Positions 26,594 through 35,919 of a DNA stretch of 64,000 bases are shown here, piece by piece. Below the pieces are notes generated by a model. That model was not told where the DNA came from, did no database searches, and worked only from the letters and a program-made list of their open reading frames with translations. Position 1 is the stretch's first letter; every line of letters begins with the position of its first letter. The DNA is from Pantoea dispersa. GTDB lineage: Bacteria > Pseudomonadota > Gammaproteobacteria > Enterobacterales > Enterobacteriaceae. A program made the position numbers and the translations under genes. The stretch covers positions 218,427 to 282,426 of the forward strand of contig NZ_SCKT01000002.1 in assembly GCF_014155765.1 (NCBI RefSeq), read 5' to 3'.

Positions 26594-27906
26594 ACCTGAG
26601 CCACGCGCTGGCTGAGCGCATCCTGCAAAGCCAGCCGGATGCGGCGGCACGTGATGCCGCGCGCACTGGCATACAGGATTTTCTCGCCGTGAGCTGGCCG
26701 GTGTTACAGCAGCAGGTGCCGGACAGCGGCTTACCGGCGCTGCGACAGGTTTATGGCGACGGCAGCGTACGCTCACAGGCGTTGCTGCTGGGCTATGCCG
26801 GCCATGCGCTGGATTACGATGATTTCCATGCCGATTTCCGCGGCCATCCCAGCGTGGCGATTCTGCCCGCGCTGTTTGCCTGGCAGCAGCAGCAGCCCGC
26901 CACTGCCGAAGCGTTCCTTGATGCTTATGTCATCGGCGTGGAAGTGGCTGGCCGGCTGGGACTGGCCGCCAGCCAGCAGCACTACGCGCTGGGTTATCAC
27001 AACACGGCCACGCTGGGTACGCTGGCGGCGGCGGCCGCGCTGGCACGTCTGCTGCGGCTTAATGCAACCGACTGCGCCACGCTGATCGGCATCGCGGCGA
27101 CCCAGGCCAGCGGACTGCGCGCTCAGTTTGGTTCGGCGGTGAAGCCGCTGCACGCCGGACTGGCGGCAGAGCGTGCAGTGATGGCGGCGCAGCTGACGCT
27201 GGCGAAATTCGATGGCCGGCATGAAGGCGTGATCGACGCGTTTCTCGCCGCCAGCAGTAACGGCGAGGCGCAGCCGCAACGGCTGGTGGAAAACTGGGGC
27301 GCGCCGTGGCGCATTAGTACCCCCGGTCTGGAGTTCAAACCCTTCCCCACCTGCGCCGGAACTCACAGCGCTGCCGAAGCGGCACGTCTGCTGCGGCGCG
27401 CCTGGCTGGCGGAAGGCCACTCGCTGGACTCGCTGCTGGAAAATATTGATGACATCACGGTCGCCTTCCCGCCGGGTGGTGACATCGCGGCGGCGGTTCG
27501 CGTGCCGGCTAACGGCATCGAAGCACGCTTTAGCCTGGAGTACGTGATTGCCGCCATGCTGATGTATGACGATTTGCGGCTGGAAGATTTTGCCGAAGGT
27601 GCGCTTAATCCGGCGGTGATGCCGCTGGCGGCCAAAGTGCGTCGCACACCGGATGCGTCCGCGCCGCCCGATGCGCTCAACCCGGCGCGGCGTTTTCATC
27701 TCGTCACGCTGACGCTGAAAGAGGGTCGTCAGCTGCAGCAGCGCCGCACGCGGCAGCAGTCGCTGGCGGATGGCGTAGATGTGGCGGCCAAACTGCGTCA
27801 GGCGCTGCGCCATGAAGTGCCGGCGCGCCAGCAGCAGTTACTGGCTATCAGCGAGCTGCAAAGCACGGCGGATTTGGCTACATTAAGCCAACTGTTGCGC
27901 GCCTGA
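26590..27906 (+). CDS. MmgE/PrpD family protein (YxeQ-like)
   Basis: A 438-residue protein of the MmgE/PrpD fold, which includes 2-methylcitrate dehydratase and cis-aconitate decarboxylase. Family marks are the N-terminal helical stretch with ALLLGYAGHALDYDDFHADFRGHPS, then GYHNTATLGTLAAAAALARLL and the KPLHAGLAAERAVMAAQL segment. It is the last gene of the GNAT-M20 operon, matching the order of families in the Bacillus yxe operon where YxeQ follows the deacylase. Its reaction in that pathway is not known to me. Confidence 0.88.
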   Translation: MNLSHALAERILQSQPDAAARDAARTGIQDFLAVSWPVLQQQVPDSGLPALRQVYGDGSVRSQALLLGYAGHALDYDDFHADFRGHPSVAILPALFAWQQQQPATAEAFLDAYVIGVEVAGRLGLAASQQHYALGYHNTATLGTLAAAAALARLLRLNATDCATLIGIAATQASGLRAQFGSAVKPLHAGLAAERAVMAAQLTLAKFDGRHEGVIDAFLAASSNGEAQPQRLVENWGAPWRISTPGLEFKPFPTCAGTHSAAEAARLLRRAWLAEGHSLDSLLENIDDITVAFPPGGDIAAAVRVPANGIEARFSLEYVIAAMLMYDDLRLEDFAEGALNPAVMPLAAKVRRTPDASAPPDALNPARRFHLVTLTLKEGRQLQQRRTRQQSLADGVDVAAKLRQALRHEVPARQQQLLAISELQSTADLATLSQLLRA

Positions 27907-27946
27907 ATCCTGGCGGCGCGCGTTCTTCGCTTAAGGCTGGCGTATC

Positions 27947-28651
27947 ATGTCTAAAACTCAGCGGCTTCCTGAACTGCTGCAATTGCTGCGCTGTCATCGC
28001 TATCCGCTGACCGCGCAGCGTATCGCCGAACAGCTGCACATCAGCGTGCGCACCGTCTATCGTGACATTCTTAGTTTGCAGCAGCAGGGCGTAGAGATTG
28101 AGGGCAGCGCGGGCGTTGGCTATTTGCTGAAATCCGACGGCCATTTGCCGCCGCTGATGTTTTCCCGGCAGGAGATTGATGCGCTGGTGCTTGGGCTCAA
28201 CTGGGTCACCCGACACACCGACGATGAGCTTAAGTCCGCCGCGCGCCATGCGCTGGCTAAAGTCCAGGCTGTGATTCCGCCGCATCTCACGCAGAGTATC
28301 GATCACCAGTCGCTGCTGATCGCCTCCCAGGGCGAAGCCTTGTTCGAAACCCATCTGCCGCAGATTCGCCAGGCAATCCATCAGCGCAGCAAGATCAGCC
28401 TTCGCTACAAAGATCTGCAGGATAACCTCTCCACGCGCATCATCTGGCCGGTGGTGATTGGCTACTTTGATCGCGTGCGCCTGCTGTGCGGTTGGTGCGA
28501 ACTGCGCCAGGAGTTCCGCAATTTCCGCGTCGACCGCATTGAAGCGATCAGCGTCAGCAGCGAACTCTATCCCGGCACGCGTCATCAGTTGCTGAAACGC
28601 TGGCGGGATTATCACCATTTACGTCACCCGGTGGACAGCGCGACGCGCTAG
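27947..28651 (+). CDS. YafY-type HTH/WYL transcriptional regulator
   Basis: A 234-residue regulator with an N-terminal DeoR-like winged helix (RLPELLQLLRCHRYPLTAQRIAEQLHISVRTVYRDI) and a C-terminal WYL domain (residues about 140-225). WYL domains sense ligands, often nucleic-acid-derived or small molecules. It follows the GNAT/M20/MmgE operon by 40 bases in the same direction and may control it or the divergent monooxygenase operon. The start has AAGGCTGG nine bases upstream. Confidence 0.88.
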   Translation: MSKTQRLPELLQLLRCHRYPLTAQRIAEQLHISVRTVYRDILSLQQQGVEIEGSAGVGYLLKSDGHLPPLMFSRQEIDALVLGLNWVTRHTDDELKSAARHALAKVQAVIPPHLTQSIDHQSLLIASQGEALFETHLPQIRQAIHQRSKISLRYKDLQDNLSTRIIWPVVIGYFDRVRLLCGWCELRQEFRNFRVDRIEAISVSSELYPGTRHQLLKRWRDYHHLRHPVDSATR

Positions 28652-28661
28652 CGACATAAAG

Positions 28662-28690
28662 TTGCCATAAGCGACAAAATGTCGCATACT
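28662..28690 (+). promoter_or_regulatory. Toxin-antitoxin promoter with internal palindromic operator
   Basis: TTGCCA (28662-28667) and CATACT (28685-28690) are spaced by 17 bases. Between them lies the palindrome GCGACA-AAA-TGTCGC (28671-28685). A further GCGACA starts at 28651. Placement of an inverted repeat in the spacer fits autorepression by the antitoxin-toxin complex, the usual mode for such pairs. Confidence 0.65.
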
Positions 28691-28768
28691 TAGCCACGTG
28701 CAGCAGTAATCGAAACTCAACATTACAACAGTCAGTCCATCACCGCTTTCATCCGCGAGGTAATATTC

Positions 28769-29011
28769 ATGGCCACAAGTATTCGTTTAGACGATGACTT
28801 CGTGAGCGACGTAAAAATTCACGCTGAAGCCGCCAGCCGCAGCATTCCAAAGCAGATTGAGCATTGGGCGAAGATCGGCCGGATTGCTGAGGATAATCCG
28901 GACTTACCGTATAGCTTCATCGCTGAAGTATTGATCGCCCAGGCTGAAGTCGATAATCAGAAGGTTTCGCCGTATGTCCGCCGAACACCCCGATCCAAAA
29001 CCACAAAATAG
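28769..29011 (+). CDS. ParD-like antitoxin
   Basis: An 80-residue protein that starts with a ribbon-helix-helix-like segment (TSIRLDDDFVSDVKIHAEAASRSIPKQIEHWAKIG, shown as two parts in the fold) and matches the ParD-like antitoxin family. The first part would bind the operator upstream; the C-terminal tail, ending in basic residues, would wrap the toxin. It overlaps the toxin gene by 38 bases. A ribosome site GAGGTAA precedes the ATG. Confidence 0.83.
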   Translation: MATSIRLDDDFVSDVKIHAEAASRSIPKQIEHWAKIGRIAEDNPDLPYSFIAEVLIAQAEVDNQKVSPYVRRTPRSKTTK

Positions 29012-29315
29012 CATCGAGGTTTTTCAAACACGCCGCTTTGAAAAAACGCTCGATAAATTGCCCGATACACAGCGTGCCATCGTCGAGGATGAGATCGACA
29101 GGATTGTTGACGCGCCTGAGATCGGTGAGCTTAAAAAAGGTGACTTAAACTTTTTACGCGTGCACAAATTTCAGCTGAATAACCGCCTGACGCTGTTGGG
29201 CTATAGCTGGGTGGAAAATAAACTGGAACTTTATCTGCTGGATATCGGACCCGATGAAAATTTCTATCAGGAACAGAAAAAGCACCGTAAAGCCGATCTG
29301 AAAATTATCAGTTAA
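28974..29315 (+). CDS. RelE/ParE-type toxin
   Basis: A 113-residue protein of the RelE/ParE superfamily: after about 12 residues, VFQTRRFEKTLDKLPDTQRAI, then GDLNFLRVHKFQL and NKLELYLLDIGPDENFYQEQKK, the strands and final helix of the fold. It could be an mRNA interferase or a gyrase-directed ParE; the family match does not tell. The start lies inside the antitoxin gene, so translation is coupled. The pair stands between unrelated genes and looks like a small mobile TA cassette. Confidence 0.83.
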   Translation: MSAEHPDPKPQNSIEVFQTRRFEKTLDKLPDTQRAIVEDEIDRIVDAPEIGELKKGDLNFLRVHKFQLNNRLTLLGYSWVENKLELYLLDIGPDENFYQEQKKHRKADLKIIS

Positions 29316-29327
29316 CCCATCGACTCC

Positions 29328-29342
29328 TGACAAAATCTGTCA
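29328..29342. promoter_or_regulatory. Palindrome TGACA-N5-TGTCA before the small VOC gene
   Basis: A perfect 5-bp inverted repeat with a 5-base centre lies about 45 bases before the start of the VOC gene, with a TACTAT (29354-29359) possible -10 just after it. It could be an operator; no matching regulator gene is adjacent. Confidence 0.4.
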
Positions 29343-29387
29343 CAGCCTCCCCCTACTATGCAGCGGTAAACACACAAGGAGATCACC

Positions 29388-29771
29388 ATGCTTACCGCTA
29401 ACATGACCATTATTTATGTGCCCAACGTCGTGAAAAGTGCTGACTTTTATGCCGCGCTGTTCGACATCAAACCCGCAGAACTCAGCCCAACCTTTGCCAT
29501 GTTTGTGTTTGAGAGCGGCTTTAAACTGGGTATCTGGTCGCAGTATACCGTTGAACCCGCACTCTCCCTGCCCGCCAGTGCGGCGCGTAGCGAAATTGTG
29601 TTTAAAACCGCGCGCAAAGACGATGTCGATTTTCTTTATCACGAATGGGGCGTGCTGCGCGAAATCACCATCATTCAGTCACCGGTGCGCATGGACTTTG
29701 GCTACACCTTTACCGCGCTGGACCCGGACGGGCACCGCCTGCGTGTCTGCTATTTACAGCTGGATGAGTAA
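29388..29771 (+). CDS. Small VOC family protein
   Basis: A 127-residue single-unit vicinal-oxygen-chelate protein: ANMTIIYVPNVVKSADFYAALF opens the fold, FAMFVFESGFKLGIW follows, and FTALDPDGHRLRVC closes it with the usual DPDGH motif. Members serve as glyoxalases, dioxygenases or drug-binding resistance proteins. A strong AAGGAGA ribosome site sets the start. It is a single gene with its own upstream palindrome; substrate unknown. Confidence 0.83.
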   Translation: MLTANMTIIYVPNVVKSADFYAALFDIKPAELSPTFAMFVFESGFKLGIWSQYTVEPALSLPASAARSEIVFKTARKDDVDFLYHEWGVLREITIIQSPVRMDFGYTFTALDPDGHRLRVCYLQLDE

Positions 29772-30270
29772 GTGAAGAGACCTGGCGCTGACGGTTGCAG
29801 GTTGTTAAATGTGCTGAGCAATCATTAACTATATTTATATTATTAATTGCCGGTTAATGACATCTACGCTGCTGTTAAGTTAAGCAACGTGCAGGTAATC
29901 CATCCTGGTAGATAGCGGTGCGATTTATCGTGCAATAAATTGCACCGCTACACAGTGCACGCAATGCTTGTATCGACCCAGTTAAATTTATATATATTTC
30001 AGCGCATTGAAATAAGATTGTCATTATTTACTTTATCCGTCATTACCGTTCCCATCCCACATCGCGCTTTTTTAAAATGCCTTCCGTATATGTAATAAAT
30101 AAACTCTACTGAATACAGCCACCTGAACACGCTACGTCATTTCCAGGACAAGTCTTGTTACTGTTAAATATTAATTACGTTTTTATGGGCCTCCGCACGG
30201 GCTGCTGTATACCTGTAGCCCGACCATGGATAAGGCCAGGCAATGAAACGCCGTACTACACCGGGATGTG
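29772..30270. other. A+T-rich intergenic region
   Basis: About 500 bases with no gene I can support. Several A+T tracts (around 29980-30060) could hold promoters for the MFS gene, but no clear -35/-10 pair stands out. Confidence 0.55.
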
Positions 30271-31425
30271 ATGATGACCAGTAATCTGCTTAACCTGCGC
30301 CAGCAGCGCGCGACGCGCACGCTATTTTTTATCGCCGGACTGGGCATGGCCGCCTGGGCGCCGCTTATTCCTTTCGCCAAAGCGCAGCTGGCGATCAATG
30401 ACGGCATGCTGGGGCTGCTGCTGTTCTGTATCGCCGCAGGCTCCATGTCAGTCATGCCCTTTACCGGCGCGCTGATTGCCCGCTTTGGCTGTCGCACGCT
30501 GCTGCTGCTGTGCGGTGCCGGACTGGCACTGGATCTGCCGCTGCTAATGCTGCTGTCCTCACCACTGCCGATGGCGGGCGCGCTGTTGCTCTTCGGCGCG
30601 ATCAACGGACTGATGGATGTCAGCATGAATTATCAGGCGGTGATCGTGGAGCGTGAGGCCGGGGCCAGCAAGATGTCAGGCTTTCACGGTTTTTACAGTC
30701 TTGGCAGCATTGCTGGCGCTGGCGCGGTGAGTCTGCTGCTGTGGCTGCAGGTTGCGCCCCTGCTGGCGCTACTGCCGCTGTGTGCGTTGATTTTATTGCT
30801 GCTGCTGATGAGCCATACCGCCCTGTTGCCCCGTCGCCGCACGGATGCAAAACCAACGCGCGGTACGCTGCGCGCCCTGACGCACCGTAACGTGGTGCTG
30901 ATTGCCCTGCTGTGTTTCCTGCTGTTCCTCACCGAAGGCGCCATGCTCGACTGGTCAGCGGTGTTTATGAACAGTGAACGCGCCATGTCGATGCAACTGG
31001 CCGGTTTCAGCTTCACGCTGTACGCCACGGCTGTCGCCACGCTGCGCCTGTTTGGCGATCGGCTGATTAATCACTATGGCAGTCGCCGCGTGCTCACCTT
31101 GGGCGGTCTCGTCGCCAGCGGAGGGCTGGCATTAGCGATTTTCTCCGTCTGGCTGTGGAGTGCCCTGCTCGGCTTTGTGCTGTTGGGTATCGGTCTGGCC
31201 AATATCGTGCCGATTTTATTCAACGCGGCGGGTAACCAGCGCACTGTCGCCGCGCATTACGCCATACCGGCCGTCACGCTGTGCGGTTACTCCGGGCTAC
31301 TGCTGGGCCCGGCGCTGATTGGCTTTAGCGCCCAGCTTACGTCCCTGACAACCACGCTCAGCGCCGGCATCGTGATGTTGCTGCTGGTGACTTTCGCGGC
31401 GCGTTTCGCTCTGACAGCGAAGTAG
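30271..31425 (+). CDS. MFS transporter (YbjJ-like)
   Basis: A 384-residue major facilitator with 12 predicted helices, the family A-like loop ARFGCRTLLLLCG between helices 2 and 3, the AINGLMDVSMNYQAVIVERE segment and MSGFHGFYSLGSIAGAG, which match the YbjJ group of E. coli. The substrate of that group is not established. I start at the first ATG of the GTG-ATG-ATG series. It is followed by the two-repeat protein gene with a 34-base gap, so both may be one transcript. Confidence 0.85.
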   Translation: MMTSNLLNLRQQRATRTLFFIAGLGMAAWAPLIPFAKAQLAINDGMLGLLLFCIAAGSMSVMPFTGALIARFGCRTLLLLCGAGLALDLPLLMLLSSPLPMAGALLLFGAINGLMDVSMNYQAVIVEREAGASKMSGFHGFYSLGSIAGAGAVSLLLWLQVAPLLALLPLCALILLLLLMSHTALLPRRRTDAKPTRGTLRALTHRNVVLIALLCFLLFLTEGAMLDWSAVFMNSERAMSMQLAGFSFTLYATAVATLRLFGDRLINHYGSRRVLTLGGLVASGGLALAIFSVWLWSALLGFVLLGIGLANIVPILFNAAGNQRTVAAHYAIPAVTLCGYSGLLLGPALIGFSAQLTSLTTTLSAGIVMLLLVTFAARFALTAK

Positions 31426-31459
31426 CGCCTCTGCCCTGTCATATTCACAAGGAGTTTCT

Positions 31460-32254
31460 ATGACAACCTCAACGCAACCGGTGTTCAGCCTGCACTACGT
31501 CGGGCTCAATCTGAAGAAAGGCGTTAATGCCGCGACCTTCGAAGCCTTTCTCAAGGCGCGCGGCACGCAGATTCCTGCTTATCCGGGCTGGCAATGGTCG
31601 CTGTTAAAAGGCCTGCGCGGCGAACGCCAGGAACAATACCTGATGCTGTATCAGGCTCCCAGCCAGGCAGAATATGACCGCTATATCACACCGGCTGGCG
31701 AACTCACGGCTGAGGCCATCGCCTTCTGGCAACAACGGCCCGAGGCGTGCGCGCTGCTTGAGGAGTGGAAAAACTTTGCCACCTACGGGGAGTTACCGAC
31801 ACTCTTCTCCACCTTCTCGCTGCTGGCAGAAAACCGCCACAGTTCACTGCCGCCCGGCCCGAACTTTCAGCCCGATGCTCAACCTGCGGTGGCACGCGTG
31901 GTCGGTTTTCATCATCTGGCGCTCCGCGCGGGCGTGACGGCTGCCGACTTCGATCGCTTTATGAATGAGAACGTCGCGCGCATTGATGACTATCCTGGCT
32001 GGAAGTTTCACATGCTGAAGGGCACCGGCGGTAATCGAAGTGAGCAATATGCGGTGATGCTGGTGATCGAGAGCCTCGACTCGCTCAACAGCTTCCATCC
32101 GGCGATGGACGTCTCAACCGAAAAATCGCTGACGTTTGTGAAAAACCATCAGGAGAGCGAGCGTATGTATGATGAATGGCGCACCATGGCCTCGTTCTCC
32201 GGCGCACCGCAAATGTATACCGACTATCTGACGATTGCCGGCAACGTTGGCTGA
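31460..32254 (+). CDS. Unrecognised protein with two tandem homologous domains
   Basis: A 264-residue soluble protein. Residues about 9-128 and 142-262 repeat each other: LHYVGLNLKKGVNAATFEAFL against FHHLALRAGVTAADFDRFM, then YPGWQWSLLKG against YPGWKFHMLKG, and EEWKNFATYG against DEWRTMASFS. I do not know the family. The pattern YPGW, LLKG, QYLMLY is reminiscent of dimeric alpha-beta barrel proteins, so the duplication may give an intramolecular dimer. It has a good AAGGAG site and follows the MFS gene. Confidence 0.8.
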   Translation: MTTSTQPVFSLHYVGLNLKKGVNAATFEAFLKARGTQIPAYPGWQWSLLKGLRGERQEQYLMLYQAPSQAEYDRYITPAGELTAEAIAFWQQRPEACALLEEWKNFATYGELPTLFSTFSLLAENRHSSLPPGPNFQPDAQPAVARVVGFHHLALRAGVTAADFDRFMNENVARIDDYPGWKFHMLKGTGGNRSEQYAVMLVIESLDSLNSFHPAMDVSTEKSLTFVKNHQESERMYDEWRTMASFSGAPQMYTDYLTIAGNVG

Positions 32255-32263
32255 GGTTGGCCA

Positions 32264-32283
32264 TGACCGGCGGAGGCCGGTCA
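32264..32283. terminator. Stem-loop between convergent genes
   Basis: TGACCGGC/GCCGGTCA with a 4-base loop lies 10 bases after the two-repeat gene and before the convergent biuret hydrolase gene. There is no T-tract. Confidence 0.5.
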
Positions 32284-32379
32284 GACTGCATCATCACGCC
32301 CGCGCAGGGTTGGTGTGCGGTTATGGCTGACCCGGCACCTCAACGCCTGGCCAGCCCGCCGTTCGCGTCCGTTGCCGGA

Positions 32380-33087
32380 TTAGCTCACGCGCGCCGCTGC
32401 CGGGCTGTTCAGCGCGGCCAGCAGCGTTGCCGAGTCCGCCACTGCGCCGAATATACCGCCCTGCATATGAATCATGCTGAGCGCCGCCTCATGATGCTTC
32501 AACTCCGTCGCCGCGCAGCAGTCGCTCAGCACCAGACATTCAAAACCGCGATCGTTGGCTTCGCGCAGTGTGGTATGCACGCAAACGTCGGTGGTGATGC
32601 CGCTGATGATTAAGTTGCGGATACCGCGACTGTGCAGAATCAGCTCAAGGTCGGTGGCGTAAAAAGAGCCTTTGCCGGGTTTATCAATAATCACTTCATC
32701 CGGTAGCGGCGCCAGCTCGGGAATGATTTCCCAGCCTGGCTCACCGCGCACCAGAATGCGGCCACAGGGCCCTGGTGCACCAATCTCCGCCTGCATCCGC
32801 CGCGATCGCCAGCGCTTGTTGGCCGGCAGATCGCTCAGGTCCGGACGATGGCCTTCACGGGTATGGATGATCGGGAAGCCGGAGTCGCGCATGCGCGCTA
32901 ACACCTGCTGCAGCGGTTTGATGGGGGCACGCGTCAGGGAGATATCGTAACCCATAGTGTCAACATAGCCGCCCTTGCCGCAGAAGTCGGTTTGCATATC
33001 AATCACCAGCAGCGCGGTGTTTTGCACCGTGCAGTTGCCGTCAAACGGCCACGGATAGGGGGTTGAATCAACGATATAATCAGGCAT
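32380..33087 (-). CDS. biuH: Biuret amidohydrolase (isochorismatase-like cysteine hydrolase)
   Basis: A 235-residue cysteine hydrolase with the triad D30 ([10 protein letters not shown]), K136 (IDKPGKGSF) and C169 (TTDVCVHTT). Long stretches such as [25 protein letters not shown] and LPANKRWRS follow the known Rhizobium biuret hydrolase, and the triad spacing is the same as I remember it for that enzyme. The expected reaction is biuret to allophanate plus ammonia. It is the last gene of an operon with an NCS1-type permease and an amidase, consistent with uptake and use of a ureide as nitrogen source. Confidence 0.85.
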   Translation of the reverse strand: MPDYIVDSTPYPWPFDGNCTVQNTALLVIDMQTDFCGKGGYVDTMGYDISLTRAPIKPLQQVLARMRDSGFPIIHTREGHRPDLSDLPANKRWRSRRMQAEIGAPGPCGRILVRGEPGWEIIPELAPLPDEVIIDKPGKGSFYATDLELILHSRGIRNLIISGITTDVCVHTTLREANDRGFECLVLSDCCAATELKHHEAALSMIHMQGGIFGAVADSATLLAALNSPAAARVS

Positions 33088-34390
33088 TGCTTTTCTCCAT
33101 TACCGCCGTGCTGCTTTCCGGTTTCCATTTCACGATCAGCGTATAGCTCAGTGCCGCGGTGACCAGGCCGATAACCGCTTCACCAAACTGCGGGAATTCG
33201 AGGTGGGCCATCACCGCACAGAGACTACCAATGGCCCAGGCGGCGAACGCACTGCCGCGCAGGCGCCGGGTTTGACGCTGTTCGCTGATTTTTGCCATAA
33301 AGATCAGATCAACAATCATCACTGCGCCAAAAGGCGGCACCACCATGCCGAGCAGGCTGAGCCATTCGAGGAACCAGGACCACACGCCGGCCAGCGCCAG
33401 CACGCCACCGATGGCCCCGAGGATCAGCGTCCACAGGCGCATTTTGCTGCTGAACAGATGGCTGAAACCGACCGCGCCGTTATACAGGCAGTGCGTGCAC
33501 ACCGAACCGAGGTTGATGAACACAAACAGAAAGGCAATGACGGAGAGCAGCATGCCGTGCCCCATCAGCAGCGGCAGGAAGTTACCGCCGTTACTGAGCG
33601 GATCGACCGCCGCGCCGACGGCGACAATCACCACGCCAAACAGATAGGAAATCACATTCGCCAGCGGGAACGCGGAAAACGCGGCGATCACCGCTGATTT
33701 GCCGTCCTTCGACCAGCGGGTGAAATCCGCTGTCATGGTGCCGGAATCCGCAAAGCCGGCAATCACCATGGTAACCGCCGTGCCCATGCTCATGGCACCA
33801 GCGGCTGCCGGACTGCCCTGCCACTGGGTCAGCGTGGTGAAATCATGATCCTTGCTCACCAGCCACAGCGCAACCAGCCCCAGCACCACAAACAGCGGAG
33901 CGGCAATCATTCCCAGCACCGAAAGCGCCCGCACCCCGAGAAAGGTGACGCCGGTATACAGCACCATGGCAAACGCGGTGACCGCCAGCGCATTCCAGCC
34001 AAAAGTCTGGTTGATCACCGTCCCGGTCAGGCCGGTCTGGAAGGCGTACCAGCCTATCACCACGGTAGAAAGAAAGCCGGACACCAGAATATAGCCTTTG
34101 GTGCCGAAAGTCCGCTTCGCCTGCAGCGCGAAGTTCATACCGGTATGTCCGGCGAACCAGCTAAGTGCGCCGACATAGGCAAACAGCACCAGGTTACCCA
34201 GCAAAATCGCCAGCAGTGCCGGCCAGAAGCCAAGATGCCAGGTGATAATGCCGCCGAACAGCGCATTGGTGAGGATCATCGGAAAGCCAAACCACACCGC
34301 CGACACCGAACCCGTCGAGTGGCGATGGCTAAGCGGCACCGGCTCATGCTCGAACTCCTGCTCCAGCGCAGGGGAAGATTTGTTACTCAT
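33080..34390 (-). CDS. NCS1-type cytosine/purine/allantoin permease (CodB-like)
   Basis: A 436-residue inner-membrane carrier with 12 helices. CodB-like parts include [34 protein letters not shown], a [19 protein letters not shown] loop and [19 protein letters not shown]. The start [13 protein letters not shown] at 34390 lies inside the amidase gene by 8 bases and has GGAG upstream; a longer frame upstream is the antisense-free overlap with the amidase and is not coding. It sits between amidase and biuret hydrolase genes, so its substrate is probably biuret or a related ureide or amide. Confidence 0.9.
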   Translation of the reverse strand: MSNKSSPALEQEFEHEPVPLSHRHSTGSVSAVWFGFPMILTNALFGGIITWHLGFWPALLAILLGNLVLFAYVGALSWFAGHTGMNFALQAKRTFGTKGYILVSGFLSTVVIGWYAFQTGLTGTVINQTFGWNALAVTAFAMVLYTGVTFLGVRALSVLGMIAAPLFVVLGLVALWLVSKDHDFTTLTQWQGSPAAAGAMSMGTAVTMVIAGFADSGTMTADFTRWSKDGKSAVIAAFSAFPLANVISYLFGVVIVAVGAAVDPLSNGGNFLPLLMGHGMLLSVIAFLFVFINLGSVCTHCLYNGAVGFSHLFSSKMRLWTLILGAIGGVLALAGVWSWFLEWLSLLGMVVPPFGAVMIVDLIFMAKISEQRQTRRLRGSAFAAWAIGSLCAVMAHLEFPQFGEAVIGLVTAALSYTLIVKWKPESSTAVMEKSNA

Positions 34391-35831
34391 GGAGAACTCC
34401 AATAGCAGCAGGATAGTGATGATTCCATGGTTGGATGCGCTCAAAAGCGGCACTGGCCGCCAGCACCAGGCCATCGTCCAGATGACGACCCACAATTTGC
34501 ATACCGATCGGCAGACCACTGGCCGTGAAGCCGGCAGGCACCGAGGCGGCAGGCTGACCGGTAAAATTGAACGGGAAGCAGAACGACAGCCAGTGATCGC
34601 TGCGCACCAGGCGGCCATCAATGACTTCCGGGCCCTGCATGTGCAGCGCAAACGGCGGTACCGCCAGCGTCGGCGACAGCAGCAGATCGTAGCGCTGCAT
34701 AAAGCGCCACAGCTGATTGCAGAGCTTTTTGCGCCTGGTATTGGGGTCGGTGAAATGCTCCGCGCGCCAGTCGCGCTGCAGCATGGCACTCAGGTGCGGT
34801 GACATCGCAGCACCCAGCTCGCTCTGCATCTGGCGCATGCCGCTCAGATCGCTTTCGAACGCCACCAGCGCAGCAAAGCTGGCGCTTTCGTCAGCGATGC
34901 CGGGATCCACCTCTTCCAGCTCTGCGCCCAGCGCTGCAGCGAAACGACGCGCGGCCGCGGTGACCACGGCGCGCACTTCCGCATCGACGGCGATATAGCC
35001 AAAGTCGGCGCTGAACGCGATGCGCAACCCCTGCAGTGGCCGATCCAGACTGGCCAGCCAGTCAACATCGCTGCATGGAATGGAGTGCCGGTCGCGCATG
35101 TCCGGACCGGCCATCACCGACATCATCAGCGCGCTGTCGCGCACGCTACGCGTCATCGGACCGATATGTTCAAGCGATTCCCAGCTGGAAACGCCAGGAT
35201 AACGCTCATCGCGGCAGCCCGGCCACAGCGGTACCCGCCCCATCGAGGCCTTGAGTCCATAGACACCGCAATGAGCTGCCGGAATTCGTACCGATCCTCC
35301 GCCATCACTGCCGAGCGCAATCGGACACAGCCGCGCCGCCAGCGCCGCGCCGGAACCCGCGCTCGATCCACCCGGCGTTTTGCTCACATCCCAGGGATTA
35401 CGCGGTGAGGGAAACAGGGGATTATGGCCGACACCGCTGTAGCCAAATTCCGGCGCGGTGGTTTTGCCCAGCAGGATGGCATCCGCCGCCAGCAGGCGCT
35501 CAACGGTGATGTCATCTTCTTCGGGAATAAAATCGGCGTAGGCGGCCGATCCTGACGTGGTTCGCACACCGGCGGTACAGATCAAATCTTTTACCGCCAG
35601 CGGCACGCCCGCCAGTGCGCCCAGCGGCTCGCCGCGCGCACGACGGCGGTCGATCTGCTCTGCCTGTGCCAGCGCCCGCTCCGGCGTTAGCGTACAAAAC
35701 GCCTGAATCAGCGGCTCACGCTGTTCCAGGCGATCCAGCGTCGCCTGGGTTAACTCGCGCGCGGAAACCTCGCCGTCGCGCACCCGCGCCGCCAGCTGGG
35801 TGGCATCTTCATCCAGCAGTGCATCAAACAT
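34383..35831 (-). CDS. Amidase-signature family hydrolase
   Basis: A 482-residue amidase-signature enzyme. The Ser-cisSer-Lys triad is K81 (GVPLAVKDL), S156 (TPGGSSAGSG) and S180 (GSDGGGSVRIP). It opens the amidase-permease-biuret hydrolase operon. Known relatives in biuret and cyanuric-acid pathways are AtzE (1-carboxybiuret hydrolase) and AtzF (allophanate hydrolase). This protein is shorter than AtzF and lacks its C-terminal domain, so it could act on allophanate only weakly, on carboxybiuret, or on another amide. Confidence 0.87.
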   Translation of the reverse strand: MFDALLDEDATQLAARVRDGEVSARELTQATLDRLEQREPLIQAFCTLTPERALAQAEQIDRRRARGEPLGALAGVPLAVKDLICTAGVRTTSGSAAYADFIPEEDDITVERLLAADAILLGKTTAPEFGYSGVGHNPLFPSPRNPWDVSKTPGGSSAGSGAALAARLCPIALGSDGGGSVRIPAAHCGVYGLKASMGRVPLWPGCRDERYPGVSSWESLEHIGPMTRSVRDSALMMSVMAGPDMRDRHSIPCSDVDWLASLDRPLQGLRIAFSADFGYIAVDAEVRAVVTAAARRFAAALGAELEEVDPGIADESASFAALVAFESDLSGMRQMQSELGAAMSPHLSAMLQRDWRAEHFTDPNTRRKKLCNQLWRFMQRYDLLLSPTLAVPPFALHMQGPEVIDGRLVRSDHWLSFCFPFNFTGQPAASVPAGFTASGLPIGMQIVGRHLDDGLVLAASAAFERIQPWNHHYPAAIGVLHE

Positions 35832-35919
35832 GATCGTTCTCCCGGGTTAGTTGGCTACCGGGAGGAGTGCAGTTTGCGTGCCAGAATAGTGTGGTGTGCG
35901 CGGCCGTTATGCACCGGGC

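Noticed and set aside
33080-34789. Longer N-terminus for the NCS1 permease
   Set aside because: The extra 133 codons overlap the amidase gene in another frame and lack any transporter features; ATG 34390 has a ribosome site and the family start.
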